Below, one piece after another: positions 1-7,813 of a stretch of DNA of 30,406 nt. Positions within the stretch are counted from its first letter, which is position 1. Every line of letters starts with the position of its first letter. The position numbers and the translations under genes are program-made. The notes beneath the pieces were generated by a model. It was not told the DNA's origin and searched no databases. It was given only the letters and a program-made list of their open reading frames with translations. The DNA comes from a bacterium UBA2214 (GTDB lineage Bacteria; Zhuqueibacterota; Zhuqueibacteria; Residuimicrobiales; Residuimicrobiaceae), in contig DCUM01000211.1 of NCBI GenBank assembly GCA_002327255.1, positions 20,898-51,303 on the forward strand. Reading direction: 5' to 3'.

Positions 1-1677
1 CTCTCCTTCAAGGAGGCGCTGGAAGCCACGCGCAACAGCAACCTCTTCACCAGCCATACTCCCGTTCCGGCGGGCATCGATGAGTTCGATCCCTCCCTGA
101 TCGACCGCTATCTCGGCAATTATTATGGTTCCCTGCAGTTATCACAACACGAATTTCACCGTCTCGGCGGCGTCCACCTCCCGCAAAGCAACGGCAAATT
201 CAACATGGCCATTTTTGCCATCAACATGTCGGGCGCCTGCAATGGCGTCAGCAAACTCCATGGCGAAGTCGCCAGAAAGATGTGGAACTATCTCTGGCCG
301 GAAGTGCCGGAAATCGAAGTTCCCATCGGTCATATCACCAACGGCGTGCACCTGCCGACCTGGATATCGGAGGATATGGCGGAACTGATCAATCGCTATG
401 TGGGCCCCAAATGGCATGACACCCCCGCCGAGGAATCGGTCTGGAACCGCGTTCAGCAAATTCCCGATGAAGAGCTGTGGCGCACCCACGAACGCCGCCG
501 CGAGCGGCTGGTATCGTTCACCCGGCAACGCTTGCGCACCCAGCTGGAAAACTCCGGCGCCAGACCCGAGGATATCGAAATCGCCGATGAAGTGCTGGAC
601 CCGCAGGCCCTCACCATTGGCTTCGCACGCCGTTTCGCCTCCTACAAGCGGGCGAAACTCATCCTGCAGGATTTCGAACGCCTCAACGCCCTTTTGAACA
701 ACAAGGATTTTCCGGTGCAAATCATCTTTGCGGGAAAAGCACATCCCAAAGACAATATCGGCAAGAGCATCATCCGCGACATTGTCAATATCATTCGCCG
801 CGAAGAGTTCCGTCGCCGCATCGTCTTCATCGAGGATTACGACATGGAAATCGCCTCCAACCTGGTGCGTGGCGTCGATGTCTGGCTCAACACCCCCATC
901 CGGCCGCGCGAAGCCAGCGGCACCAGCGGCATGAAGGCGAGCCTCAACGGCGTCCTCAACGTCAGCATTCTCGACGGTTGGTGGGATGAAGCTTACAGGA
1001 ATACCGTGGGATGGGCCATCGGCCGTGGGGAGGAGTTTGAAAACCCCGAAGAACAGGATGTCTTCGAAGTGGAAGCGCTCTATTCATTGCTGGAACAGGA
1101 AGTCGTTCCGGCCTTTTATAATCGCAGCAGCAACAACCTGCCGCGCGAATGGATTCGCATGATGAAAAACAGCATTCAATACCTCAGCCCGGTCTTTAAT
1201 ACCAACCGAATGGTGCGTGAATACCATGAGATGTACTACCAGCCCGCCCTGCACAACTGGCAGACGATGAGCAAGGAGCAGATGCAAATGGCCCGTACGC
1301 TCGCCAAATGGAAAGAACGCATCTACCATAACTGGCCCAAAGTGCATATCACCCAAGTTCACAGCAAAGATGGGGATGAAATCAAAGTCGGCGGGCAGAT
1401 TCGCATCCAGGCACAGGTGGATAGTGATGGGCTCAAAACCGATGAAATTCGCGTGGAAGTCTTTTATGGCCCCATCGATTCGGATGACTATATCACCTAT
1501 GGCAACAAGGCCGTGATGCAGCTGCAACAGCAGCTCAAGAAAAACTCCTATCTCTATGAAGCGGTGATCCCCTGCGAGGCCACCGGACAGCACGCCTATT
1601 CGGTGCGCGTCCTGCCCGATCACCCGGACATTATCAATCCCTATGAAACCGGATTGATCACCTGGTACCGGGAATAA
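1..1677 (+). CDS. glgP: Alpha-glucan (glycogen) phosphorylase, 5'-truncated by window edge
   Basis: Frame 1 is open from base 1, so the start lies outside the window; 558 residues are visible. The enzyme phosphorolyses alpha-1,4-glucan to glucose-1-phosphate in the cytoplasm using pyridoxal phosphate. The visible part carries the family blocks TRNSNLFTSHTPVPAGIDEF, MSGACNGVSKLHGEVA and HITNGVHLPTW. It also has the PLP site GTSGMKASLNG, where the Schiff-base lysine is codon 934-936. The C-terminal 110 residues form a beta-rich extension (VHITQVHSKDGDEIKVGG onward) as in the long TIGR02094-type bacterial phosphorylases, not the animal or E. coli GlgP type. It converges on the DUF2007 gene with only 15 bp between the stop codons and no visible terminator hairpin. 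The identification is secure; exact substrate preference (glycogen or maltodextrin) cannot be read. Confidence 0.95.
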   Translation, partial: LSFKEALEATRNSNLFTSHTPVPAGIDEFDPSLIDRYLGNYYGSLQLSQHEFHRLGGVHLPQSNGKFNMAIFAINMSGACNGVSKLHGEVARKMWNYLWPEVPEIEVPIGHITNGVHLPTWISEDMAELINRYVGPKWHDTPAEESVWNRVQQIPDEELWRTHERRRERLVSFTRQRLRTQLENSGARPEDIEIADEVLDPQALTIGFARRFASYKRAKLILQDFERLNALLNNKDFPVQIIFAGKAHPKDNIGKSIIRDIVNIIRREEFRRRIVFIEDYDMEIASNLVRGVDVWLNTPIRPREASGTSGMKASLNGVLNVSILDGWWDEAYRNTVGWAIGRGEEFENPEEQDVFEVEALYSLLEQEVVPAFYNRSSNNLPREWIRMMKNSIQYLSPVFNTNRMVREYHEMYYQPALHNWQTMSKEQMQMARTLAKWKERIYHNWPKVHITQVHSKDGDEIKVGGQIRIQAQVDSDGLKTDEIRVEVFYGPIDSDDYITYGNKAVMQLQQQLKKNSYLYEAVIPCEATGQHAYSVRVLPDHPDIINPYETGLITWYRE

Positions 1678-1692
1678 CGGCGATGGCCCGTT

Positions 1693-2034
1693 TCAGGACT
1701 CGTCCGCGCCGGCTGTACCCGAGTAGGAAAGGTCCAAATCGCGCAAAAGCAACCGCGCCGTTCTCGCCAGATCTTTTCTGACCAGAATGCGCGCCGGTTG
1801 CACCCAGGGACTCACCAGCGTGAAATTCTCCTCCGGAATCATATACGCGATGCCGGCACCATCCAGAATCGATTTGATCAGCGCCACATCTCCAGGGTTC
1901 ATCGTCGCGAGTATCTCTTCATAATCAATGTAATCAAATTCCTCCGGGGCCAATACCTCAACCAGAGGCACTCCGCACTCCCGACAAACCGTGATACCGG
2001 CGACATATTCCGAGCGGCATTGTGGACATATCAT
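1693..2034 (-). CDS. Zinc-ribbon plus DUF2007 (putative signal-transducing) protein
   Basis: 113 residues. The N-terminus is a small zinc ribbon: CPQC at 3-6 and CREC at 17-20, spaced as a treble-clef or rubredoxin-like knuckle. The rest (about 45-108) resembles DUF2007, a PII-like ferredoxin fold: NPGDVALIKSILDGAGI, followed by PARILVRKDLARTARLLLRD. DUF2007 proteins are described only as putative signal-transducing proteins and no reaction is known. An SD (GGGAG, 8 nt spacing) precedes the ATG. It lies 35 nt behind the phytol-kinase-like gene and is the last gene of the minus-strand run starting at trmH. No membrane segment or signal peptide is seen. The family call is reasonable; the biological role is unknown. 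Confidence 0.7.
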   Translation of the reverse strand: MICPQCRSEYVAGITVCRECGVPLVEVLAPEEFDYIDYEEILATMNPGDVALIKSILDGAGIAYMIPEENFTLVSPWVQPARILVRKDLARTARLLLRDLDLSYSGTAGADES

Positions 2035-2069
2035 GGCTTAATCTCCCTGATTATCGATCGGTTTTTCCT

Positions 2070-2774
2070 CTACGCCTGCAAAAGCAGCAAACAGGCTGAA
2101 GTGAACAGCGGTACCGTCAGATTATCCGTTCCCGCCGGCGCACAAGCCTCCGCGACCGTGGCGGCAGCCGCTGCGATCAGCGCCTGTTTGAGAATGGTCG
2201 CGGACGCCATCGCGACACTGTAACGGCTCAACAGGGACCCGGGCAACAACCACAACGTCAGGCCGATGGCTGCAAAGCTGACAAAAAACATCACCGCACT
2301 GCCCAGCCATGTGCGACGATGCCCAAAGACGCGATACCCTTTTTTGCCACAGGATTGACCGAGCAGGCTGGCGAAGGCATCGCCCCAGGTCATGGCCATG
2401 ATGCCCGCGACGGCCTGCGGCGCATAATCGATCACGCCTTGTGGCCGCCACAGGAAGAAAAACAAAACCGTAATGGAAATGGCAAAATAGACCGTGCCCG
2501 GCGTCGACGCTTCATCATCCATCTGCGAAAAGGTCTGGCGGCGATAGAACCAATAGTTCAACACAATAAAAGTCGCAAAGGGCAGAATACCCCAGAGCCG
2601 TTGATTGAAAAAGTAGAGGATGCCCCACACCCACATGCCCGCACCAATATGTATCAATTTGCGCGTCACCCGCTGCGGCCATGCCCGTTTTTTGCCAAGC
2701 GCTTCCATCACGATCAACAACGCAAACGCATAGCCATAGGAGAGCAACAAGCCCAATACCTCTTTGGCCGACAT
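2070..2774 (-). CDS. Phytol/dolichol kinase-like CTP-transferase family membrane protein
   Basis: 234 residues, highly hydrophobic, with about six or seven predicted membrane segments. It shows the features of the SEC59/VTE5/CdsA-like superfamily: the early motif RKLIHIGAG (38-46) and the late motif GDAFASLLGQ...GKKGYR (131-146) followed by RRTWLGSAVMF. In characterised relatives these belong to CTP-dependent kinases of polyprenols or phytol, or to CDP-diacylglycerol synthases. The short length and the GDA-ASLLG block favour the polyprenol/phytol kinase branch over CdsA. An SD (GAGGAG, 6 nt) precedes the ATG. It sits 69 nt after fabL, suggesting a lipid or isoprenoid salvage role in the envelope, but the substrate is not determinable. 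Alternative: a diacylglycerol-kinase-type enzyme of the same fold. Confidence 0.7.
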   Translation of the reverse strand: MSAKEVLGLLLSYGYAFALLIVMEALGKKRAWPQRVTRKLIHIGAGMWVWGILYFFNQRLWGILPFATFIVLNYWFYRRQTFSQMDDEASTPGTVYFAISITVLFFFLWRPQGVIDYAPQAVAGIMAMTWGDAFASLLGQSCGKKGYRVFGHRRTWLGSAVMFFVSFAAIGLTLWLLPGSLLSRYSVAMASATILKQALIAAAAATVAEACAPAGTDNLTVPLFTSACLLLLQA

Positions 2775-2843
2775 GAATATCTCCTCGTCTATAATGTGAA
2801 TGCCTGCCCTGTTCCGGGCACTGATTTTTCAGCGAGCGGGCGT

Positions 2844-3611
2844 TCAACCCATGATGGCATATCCGCCATCCACCACAATGGTCTGACCCTGTATCTGCCG
2901 CGCCAGCGGGCTGCACAGGAAGAGAACAATATCCGCAACGTCCTCCGGCGTCGTCAGCCGTCCCGTCGGGGTCTTGGCGCGGCTGGCTTCGAGCAATAGT
3001 TCGCGATTGGGAAAATGCTTCAGGGCATCGGTATCCACCACCCCGGCGGAAACGGCATTGACATTGACGCCGCGCGATGCCAGTTCCACCGCCAGATGGC
3101 GGATGAGGGATTCCAGCGCCGCCTTGGAAGCGCCAACCGCCGCATAATTGGGAATGGCGCGCACCGACCCCAGACTCGACACGGCGATGATGTGGCCCCC
3201 TTGCGGACGCATCAAGGGCACCGCATGTTGACTCAGCGGCAGCAGCGTGCCTGCATTGATATCCATGGTCCAGTGCCAATGCTTTTCGTTCAACTCCAGC
3301 GCGGGTTTGAGCACGCCGGAAGCGGCATTGCTGATGAGAATATCGAGCCGCCCGAACTTTTGCGCGATCTCTGCGATCATCGCGGGAATGACTTCCGGTT
3401 CGCCGACATTGGCCCGGATCGCCAATGCCCGGCTCCCCTGCGTTTCGATCAATGCGACCGTCTCCTCGGCGGCGGTTCGTTGCCGCAGGTAATTGATCGC
3501 CACATCGGCGCCGGCTTCGGCAAGCCGCACCGCGATGGCCCGGCCGATACCCCGGGATCCTCCGGTGACCAATGCCACTTTTCCCTTGAGATCAAAAACG
3601 AGTCCGTTCAT
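2844..3611 (-). CDS. fabL: Enoyl-ACP reductase III (FabL-type short-chain dehydrogenase)
   Basis: 255 residues; reduces trans-2-enoyl-ACP with NADPH in the last step of the type II fatty-acid elongation cycle. The Rossmann motif TGGSRGIG lies at 16-23. The active-site pair is Tyr156 and Lys163 (YAAVGASK), i.e. Tyr-X6-Lys, the enoyl-reductase spacing, rather than the Tyr-X3-Lys of ordinary SDRs such as FabG. Segments NAASGVLKPALELNEKHW, SSLGSVRAIPNY and VDTDALKHFPNRELLLE closely resemble my recollection of Bacillus subtilis FabL. I chose ATG 3611 (MNGLVFDLKGK) because AAGGA precedes it; upstream in-frame codons add non-homologous sequence. It starts 11 nt after the aminopeptidase stop. A specialised SDR with another enoyl substrate cannot be excluded. 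Confidence 0.85.
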   Translation of the reverse strand: MNGLVFDLKGKVALVTGGSRGIGRAIAVRLAEAGADVAINYLRQRTAAEETVALIETQGSRALAIRANVGEPEVIPAMIAEIAQKFGRLDILISNAASGVLKPALELNEKHWHWTMDINAGTLLPLSQHAVPLMRPQGGHIIAVSSLGSVRAIPNYAAVGASKAALESLIRHLAVELASRGVNVNAVSAGVVDTDALKHFPNRELLLEASRAKTPTGRLTTPEDVADIVLFLCSPLARQIQGQTIVVDGGYAIMG

Positions 3612-3622
3612 GATAAATCCTT

Positions 3623-5596
3623 TTAGTGAATAACGGTGAACTTGCGGTTGACCATTCGTCCGCCGGCCCTGAGTTGACAAAAATAGACACCACTGCCCAC
3701 GGCTGCGCCGCGGTCGTCACGGCCATCCCAGGAAAATATCTGCAGCCCGGAGGCCATATTCTTCTGCGCCAGTTTTACCACTTCCCGGCCCAGCACGTTA
3801 TAAATACAAATTTCCACCTTCATGGGCGCCTGATACTCCGGAATCTGCGCCACCAGCTCCATTCTGCCATGCTGTTGCGGCAGGAATGGATTGGGATAAT
3901 TCTGCGTCAGCGCCAATTCACCCGGCGGCAAATTCCCTGGCAGGGGGGTGCTGATGATGGCGGCGCGATTCAACAGCCATTCATGCGGATCGATCATCAG
4001 ACGCCCGGGCGTGCCGGCCACGGTGAATTCAAAGCGATCTTCCCGGGTACGCAGCCATACCGTATCGGTGACCGCGCCCCGCTCCGTCTCCACCACCACC
4101 TCGAGGGGCATCTCGAATGGTTGCTGGCGCTGCCGCTGCGCGATGATCAGGGTCACCCGGGTTGAATCCATGCGCCGCACCGGTGTATCCCAGGCAACAT
4201 GCAGATCGGGGTAACCCGCCCCGAAGAGCCACTGTTCAAAAAACCACGCCAATGATTGTCCCGTTTCCCCTTCGGCGACGGCGATAAAATCGCGGCTCGT
4301 CGCGCTGCCATAGGCATGCGTCGTGCCATACACCTGCAAAATCCGCCAAAAGGCCTCCTCGCCAACGACGAAGCGCAGCATGTGCAGGATCCAGGCGCCC
4401 TTTTTATAAACCGTGGCGCCCCAGGAATATTCCGGATCATAGACAGAAAAATGGCCTCTCTGTCCCGCTTCGGAAAAATAGTGGGAGGCAAACGCGCTCA
4501 TCGTGCGCCGCAGACTGTCGGCGCCGCCCCGATATTCCGCCCAGAGCGCTTCACAATAAGAGGCGAATCCTTCGTTGAGCCAAAGGTCGCGCCAATCCGC
4601 ACAGGTCACCCAATTTCCCCACCATTGATGCGCCAATTCGTGAACGACGATCGATTCATAATCTCCCGTTCCGGTCAACAAGGCCGAAGACATGGAGGTC
4701 AGCGTCTGGTGTTCCATGGCGCCGCGCATGGGCACCTCAATCATCCCATAGCGCTCGAAGGGATAGGCGCCAAAACGTCCCTCCAAAAATTGCATCATCT
4801 CCGGCGTGCGGCGCCAATCGGCCAGGGCCTTCTCCACATTCTCCGCAAAGACGATGTATTGCAGGGGTACGTCTTTTCCGGAAAGTGAGGGAAAAACATC
4901 CTCGATCACCTCATGGGAACCGGCGGTGATGGCGATCAAATAGGGCGCGATCACCTGCGCCGTGGCATAATGAAAGGTCGTTTCCTGCGTTCCCGGATTT
5001 TGCAGCGCCGCCATCAGCGTGCCGTTGGCATACGCTTTCAGGGGCTGCGGAACCGTGATGAACAGATCCAGCGTCGCCTTGTCGAACGGCTCATCATGGC
5101 TCGGCATCCAGTAGCGCAGCATCGAAGGCGGGTTGGTACGAATTCCCTCGCCAACCGTATAGATGACACGATCGCCCCAGAAAAACCCGCCATAACCGTC
5201 ATTGCCGGGGCTGCCATGATAGCGCACCCCCAGCCTGATCGGTGCCGCGGTGCCGAGCGGCTGCGGGAAATCAAAAACGAGCCGCTCCTCAACGCGCCGC
5301 ATGCTCAGGCCGGCGCCACTGCTCCACACCGAATCGACGGTCAATCCGTTGAGGTGGAGATAAAATTGATTGGCCGCATCCACCATGCGGATGTCAAGCT
5401 CCGCCTCGCCATGGAGTATTTTCAGCTGCGGATTCAAATGAATGCGGGTGGTATAGTGCAATACATCGACGGGATTGCGCGCATCGCGCCACTCTCCCCG
5501 CGGCGAAACAGCCTGTGGATCTGCACCCTGCCCGCGCATGCCAGAGAACGGCAGCAATAACAGCGCCCCTAAAAGGAGTCTGGCGCGTGTGCTCAT
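3623..5596 (-). CDS. Secreted M1-family metalloaminopeptidase with C-terminal FlgD/T9SS-like domain
   Basis: 657 residues from ATG 5596, which has AAGGAG upstream and starts a Sec signal peptide (MSTRARLLLGALLLLPFSG). The region 40-230 is the N-terminal beta saddle of M1 enzymes. The zinc site is HELAHQWWGNW (His319, Glu320, His323) with the third ligand Glu342 in LWLNEGFASY. The exopeptidase motif reads GAMEH (292-296), with His where GxMEN has Asn. From about 565 the tail NYPNPF...YNVLGREV...GSGVYFCQL...RKFTV resembles the type IX secretion/Por or FlgD-like Ig domain, suggesting surface attachment or export. It likely trims peptides outside the cell. It is translationally coupled to the small membrane protein upstream (2 nt gap). 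Confidence 0.9.
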   Translation of the reverse strand: MSTRARLLLGALLLLPFSGMRGQGADPQAVSPRGEWRDARNPVDVLHYTTRIHLNPQLKILHGEAELDIRMVDAANQFYLHLNGLTVDSVWSSGAGLSMRRVEERLVFDFPQPLGTAAPIRLGVRYHGSPGNDGYGGFFWGDRVIYTVGEGIRTNPPSMLRYWMPSHDEPFDKATLDLFITVPQPLKAYANGTLMAALQNPGTQETTFHYATAQVIAPYLIAITAGSHEVIEDVFPSLSGKDVPLQYIVFAENVEKALADWRRTPEMMQFLEGRFGAYPFERYGMIEVPMRGAMEHQTLTSMSSALLTGTGDYESIVVHELAHQWWGNWVTCADWRDLWLNEGFASYCEALWAEYRGGADSLRRTMSAFASHYFSEAGQRGHFSVYDPEYSWGATVYKKGAWILHMLRFVVGEEAFWRILQVYGTTHAYGSATSRDFIAVAEGETGQSLAWFFEQWLFGAGYPDLHVAWDTPVRRMDSTRVTLIIAQRQRQQPFEMPLEVVVETERGAVTDTVWLRTREDRFEFTVAGTPGRLMIDPHEWLLNRAAIISTPLPGNLPPGELALTQNYPNPFLPQQHGRMELVAQIPEYQAPMKVEICIYNVLGREVVKLAQKNMASGLQIFSWDGRDDRGAAVGSGVYFCQLRAGGRMVNRKFTVIH

Positions 5597-5598
5597 TC

Positions 5599-5796
5599 TC
5601 AAGGCTCCTTCATGAAGAGGAACAACAGGCATCCGCAAAGAAAGATCAGGCTCCACAGGAACACGCCAAAAGGCCGCAGCAAGCCAAAGCGGCAGACTTC
5701 TACGCCCAATCCCGTCAGACCGACCACGGAATAGATGAGCGCCCGGTTGCCGTACCGCCCCGCCGCGCTGTATCGCGCTTTCAGCCAAGTCAGCAT
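5599..5796 (-). CDS. Small two-helix membrane protein, unknown function
   Basis: 65 residues from ATG 5796, chosen because AGAGG lies 9 nt upstream; an ATG at 5805 sits too close to that SD. The protein has a basic N-terminus (MLTWLKARYSAAGRYGNR), a first hydrophobic segment (ALIYSVVGLTGLGVEV), a short positively charged loop with Arg, and a second hydrophobic segment (FGVFLWSLIFLCGCLLFLF) ending in KEP. It is not a family I recognise. Its stop codon is 2 nt from the aminopeptidase ATG and it carries that gene's SD within its last codons, so the two are translated together. Coding status rests on the SD, the coupling and the clean membrane topology. Confidence 0.6.
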   Translation of the reverse strand: MLTWLKARYSAAGRYGNRALIYSVVGLTGLGVEVCRFGLLRPFGVFLWSLIFLCGCLLFLFMKEP

Positions 5797-5830
5797 GATG
5801 AACATCCTCTTTCGTGATGCGGTGGAGGAA

Positions 5831-6379
5831 TCAACCGCGTTCCATGACACCCTCTGCCCAATGCGAGCACATTTCGTACGCCGCGATGCCAAAGGCGACC
5901 GAGACGTTGAGCGACCATTTGACGCCGCACATGGGGATTTCGATGCTCAAATCAGCCAGGGAGACGAGCGATTCGCGCATTCCGTTGTATTCGTGTCCCA
6001 CGATCAGGCACAAAGGAAAGCGATAGGATGCGGTTCGGTAATCCACACTCGCCGTGGTCTGCTCGAGCGCAACGATTTGATAGCCGCGCTGCCTGAGCCG
6101 GGCAACAACCTCTTCGGGATGGGGATGATAGCTCCACGGGACGACCTCTTCGGCACCCAGGCTCGTCTTGCGAATTTCGTCCCGCGGCGGTACACCCGTG
6201 ATGCCGCAGAGGTGGAGATGCTCCAGACAGGCGCCGTCTGCGGTGCGAAAGATCGCCCCGACATTGTGCAGACTGCGAATATCATCGAGCAGCACGGCGA
6301 TGGGCCGCCGCCGCTGCGCCGCGGCAGCGACAGGGGCCTGTTGTGCCTGCAATTCCTGAAAAGTGCGTTTGCGCGTCAT
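5831..6379 (-). CDS. SpoU/TrmH-family RNA 2'-O-methyltransferase
   Basis: 182 residues from ATG 6379 (AGAGG, 5 nt upstream). It shows the three SPOUT motifs: motif 1 NVGAIFRTAD (39-48) with the catalytic Arg, motif 2 LIVGHEYNG (125-133, the SAM-binding knot), and motif 3 IPMCGVKWSLNVSVAFGIAAYE (148-169 region). Members methylate ribose 2'-OH in tRNA or 23S rRNA using S-adenosylmethionine; the target cannot be told from motifs. It lacks the N-terminal L30e-like substrate-binding domain of RlmB and matches the shorter minimal form. It is the first gene of the minus-strand run ending at 1693, and a weak promoter-like sequence lies just upstream. Confidence 0.85.
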   Translation of the reverse strand: MTRKRTFQELQAQQAPVAAAAQRRRPIAVLLDDIRSLHNVGAIFRTADGACLEHLHLCGITGVPPRDEIRKTSLGAEEVVPWSYHPHPEEVVARLRQRGYQIVALEQTTASVDYRTASYRFPLCLIVGHEYNGMRESLVSLADLSIEIPMCGVKWSLNVSVAFGIAAYEMCSHWAEGVMERG

Positions 6380-6409
6380 AGCCGCCTCTGATCCAATAGT
6401 TCCTACTGC

Positions 6410-6439
6410 AATGTAGCACCAAACAGGAAATAAAAGCAA
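6410..6439 (-). promoter_or_regulatory. Weak sigma70-like promoter candidate for trmH/spoU run
   Basis: Reading the minus strand, TTGCTT (6439-6434) is followed after 18 nt by TACATT (6415-6410), matching the -35 at 3 of 6 and the -10 at 4 of 6. The start of transcription would be near 6403, about 24 nt before the ATG at 6379. This is position-supported but weak. Confidence 0.3.
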
Positions 6440-6470
6440 CCACTATTTGCAGCGCTGACGCCTGTCCAGG

Positions 6471-6503
6471 GCAAAAAAAAAGGAAGACCGGCAGGCCTTC
6501 CTT
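6471..6503 (-). terminator. Rho-independent terminator of the ECF sigma operon
   Basis: On the minus strand, AAGGAAGGCC, loop TGCC, then GGTCTTCCTT form a 10-bp stem with one G-T wobble, followed directly by a T-run (6479-6473). It lies 20 nt beyond the stop of the cysteine-rich gene, so it closes the sigma factor operon. Confidence 0.85.
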
Positions 6504-6523
6504 CATGAAAAACAATGATTGAC

Positions 6524-6808
6524 TTACTTGACGCCGGCTTTTTGGCAGGCAGAAGCAGCGGGACAGGATTTGCTGCAGGTGCCTTTCTTGCTGTCACTCT
6601 TGGGTTGTTCCTTGGCTTTTTCCTGGCAGGCTTCCTTCTTCTGTTCACATTTGGCGGCATCACCCTTTTCTGGCGAGCATTTGCCGTCCTTGTGCATCGT
6701 GCATGGGGTTTTGCATTTTTCATCCGCCACCGCATAGCCCGAGAAGGTGCTGAAGGCGAAAACGAAGAGGACAACTACGGCGAGGAACAGGGCGATTCTG
6801 CGTTTCAT
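6524..6808 (-). CDS. Small cysteine/lysine-rich secreted protein, possible metal binder
   Basis: 94 residues. The start ATG 6808 has a strong SD (AGGAG, 7 nt). A clear signal peptide (MKRRIALFLAVVVLFVFAFS...) ends near AVA-DE at residue 28. The mature part, about 66 residues, holds eight cysteines (32, 36, 44, 54, 61, 78, 82, 88), several in CxxxC spacing, plus 16 lysines and almost no hydrophobic residues. It therefore probably folds only with metal or disulfides. It is last in an operon with an ECF sigma factor, an anti-sigma factor and a CnrX/Spy-like protein, 4 nt behind the latter. I infer a periplasmic metal-binding or scavenging role; no named family is recognised. Confidence 0.75.
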   Translation of the reverse strand: MKRRIALFLAVVVLFVFAFSTFSGYAVADEKCKTPCTMHKDGKCSPEKGDAAKCEQKKEACQEKAKEQPKSDSKKGTCSKSCPAASACQKAGVK

Positions 6809-6812
6809 GATG

Positions 6813-7310
6813 TTACTCCTTTGGTTGGGTATGGTTTGTCTGATTGATACATTGATTTGAATTCGTGGCGCATGCGTGCAGGACCATGCCAAAAAAGAGC
6901 TTTTGCTGATCCTGGTTTAAACAGGTCTTTTGCGCAAGCAGATGCCTGACAACACGCTGCTGCAAATCGGATTGCAGCGAATCGATTCGGCGGGTGACGG
7001 CGCCGATGGTCAGTGAATCAGTCACCTCCGCCATCAACAGACCGGTCAGTACCATCCGCTCCCGTTCCAGGGCTGCATGGGTACGCTCGGCATCGTTGTT
7101 GAATTGCAGACGCAATGCCCGCATGGCGCGGATTTGCTCGTCTTGCAGGTCGAGCCTGGCTTCGAGGATTTTTTCCGCCTCGATCTGCTGCCTCGGACAG
7201 GCCTGCGGCTGGTGCGTGACGCCCCACCGGCGGCATGCCATGCGCGTAAAGGCCGCCAGATTGACGATGGTCAGCAGCACGAGAAGGAGAAAAAACCATT
7301 TCCTGCTCAT
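6813..7310 (-). CDS. CnrX/Spy-like periplasmic (membrane-anchored) metal sensor or chaperone
   Basis: 165 residues: one N-terminal membrane anchor (residues 4-22), then an almost wholly helical periplasmic domain. It contains LQDEQIRAMRALRLQF (55-70), a long charged helix, and LNQDQQKLFFGMV (131-143), which matches the LTxxQ-type repeat of the Spy/CpxP/CnrX heavy-metal-resistance superfamily. Cysteines at 26, 38, 130, 147 and 154 and histidines in the linker could bind metal. In the CnrX case the protein senses Ni/Co and controls an anti-sigma/ECF sigma pair, exactly the neighbours found here. Its ATG overlaps the anti-sigma stop (ATGA), so translation is coupled. Function is inferred from family and context. 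Confidence 0.7.
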   Translation of the reverse strand: MSRKWFFLLLVLLTIVNLAAFTRMACRRWGVTHQPQACPRQQIEAEKILEARLDLQDEQIRAMRALRLQFNNDAERTHAALERERMVLTGLLMAEVTDSLTIGAVTRRIDSLQSDLQQRVVRHLLAQKTCLNQDQQKLFFGMVLHACATNSNQCINQTNHTQPKE

Positions 7311-7771
7311 CGCACCCTCCCCTCTGATTGCTCATAGACCAGCGTAACCGCCTCGACCATGGACGCCGGCGCCAGGGGTTCAAACAGATCGGTGTAGTAG
7401 GACTGGTGCAGTGTGGTCGTCTCCGGCAGCACCGACTCTTCAGAGATCGGCACATCACCGAGAAACAGCCCGATGGTCAACGCGATCGCCACCAGCAGGG
7501 TGGCCAGGAGGGGCCGCCAAACCGGCTCTCTCGCGGTGACTCTGGGCGCGGCCCCTTGGGATATCCCGGCGTGAATGCGGGTCCACAGAAATGGCGGCGC
7601 CTCGACGTGAGCCAGCGCGTCCGCTGCATTTTGCAGTTGCTGCAGCGCCTGGAATGTTTGTCGGCATGCGTCACACTGCCCGAGATGTTCACGGATGCGC
7701 GCTGAGCGCTGCGCATTCAGATGTCCATCCAGATAGAGCAATAAATATTTTTCTGTGCTTCGATGTCTCAT
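7307..7771 (-). CDS. zf-HC2 transmembrane anti-sigma factor
   Basis: 154 residues from ATG 7771, chosen because AGAGAAG lies just upstream; an in-frame GTG at 7801 would add ten residues behind a poorer SD. The cytoplasmic N-terminus has the anti-sigma zinc motif HLGQCDAC (His29, Cys33, Cys36), which binds ECF sigma factors. A single membrane span follows (about 87-105, PLLATLLVAIALTIGLFLG), then a periplasmic tail of about 50 residues rich in acidic and aromatic positions. It directly follows the ECF sigma gene and overlaps the CnrX-like gene by ATGA. Expected role: holding the sigma factor at the membrane until a periplasmic signal, probably relayed by the CnrX-like protein, releases it. 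Confidence 0.85.
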   Translation of the reverse strand: MRHRSTEKYLLLYLDGHLNAQRSARIREHLGQCDACRQTFQALQQLQNAADALAHVEAPPFLWTRIHAGISQGAAPRVTAREPVWRPLLATLLVAIALTIGLFLGDVPISEESVLPETTTLHQSYYTDLFEPLAPASMVEAVTLVYEQSEGRVR

Positions 7772-7813
7772 AGGCTTCTCTTGTAGATTAGACACACGCA
7801 CCTCAAAAAACTT

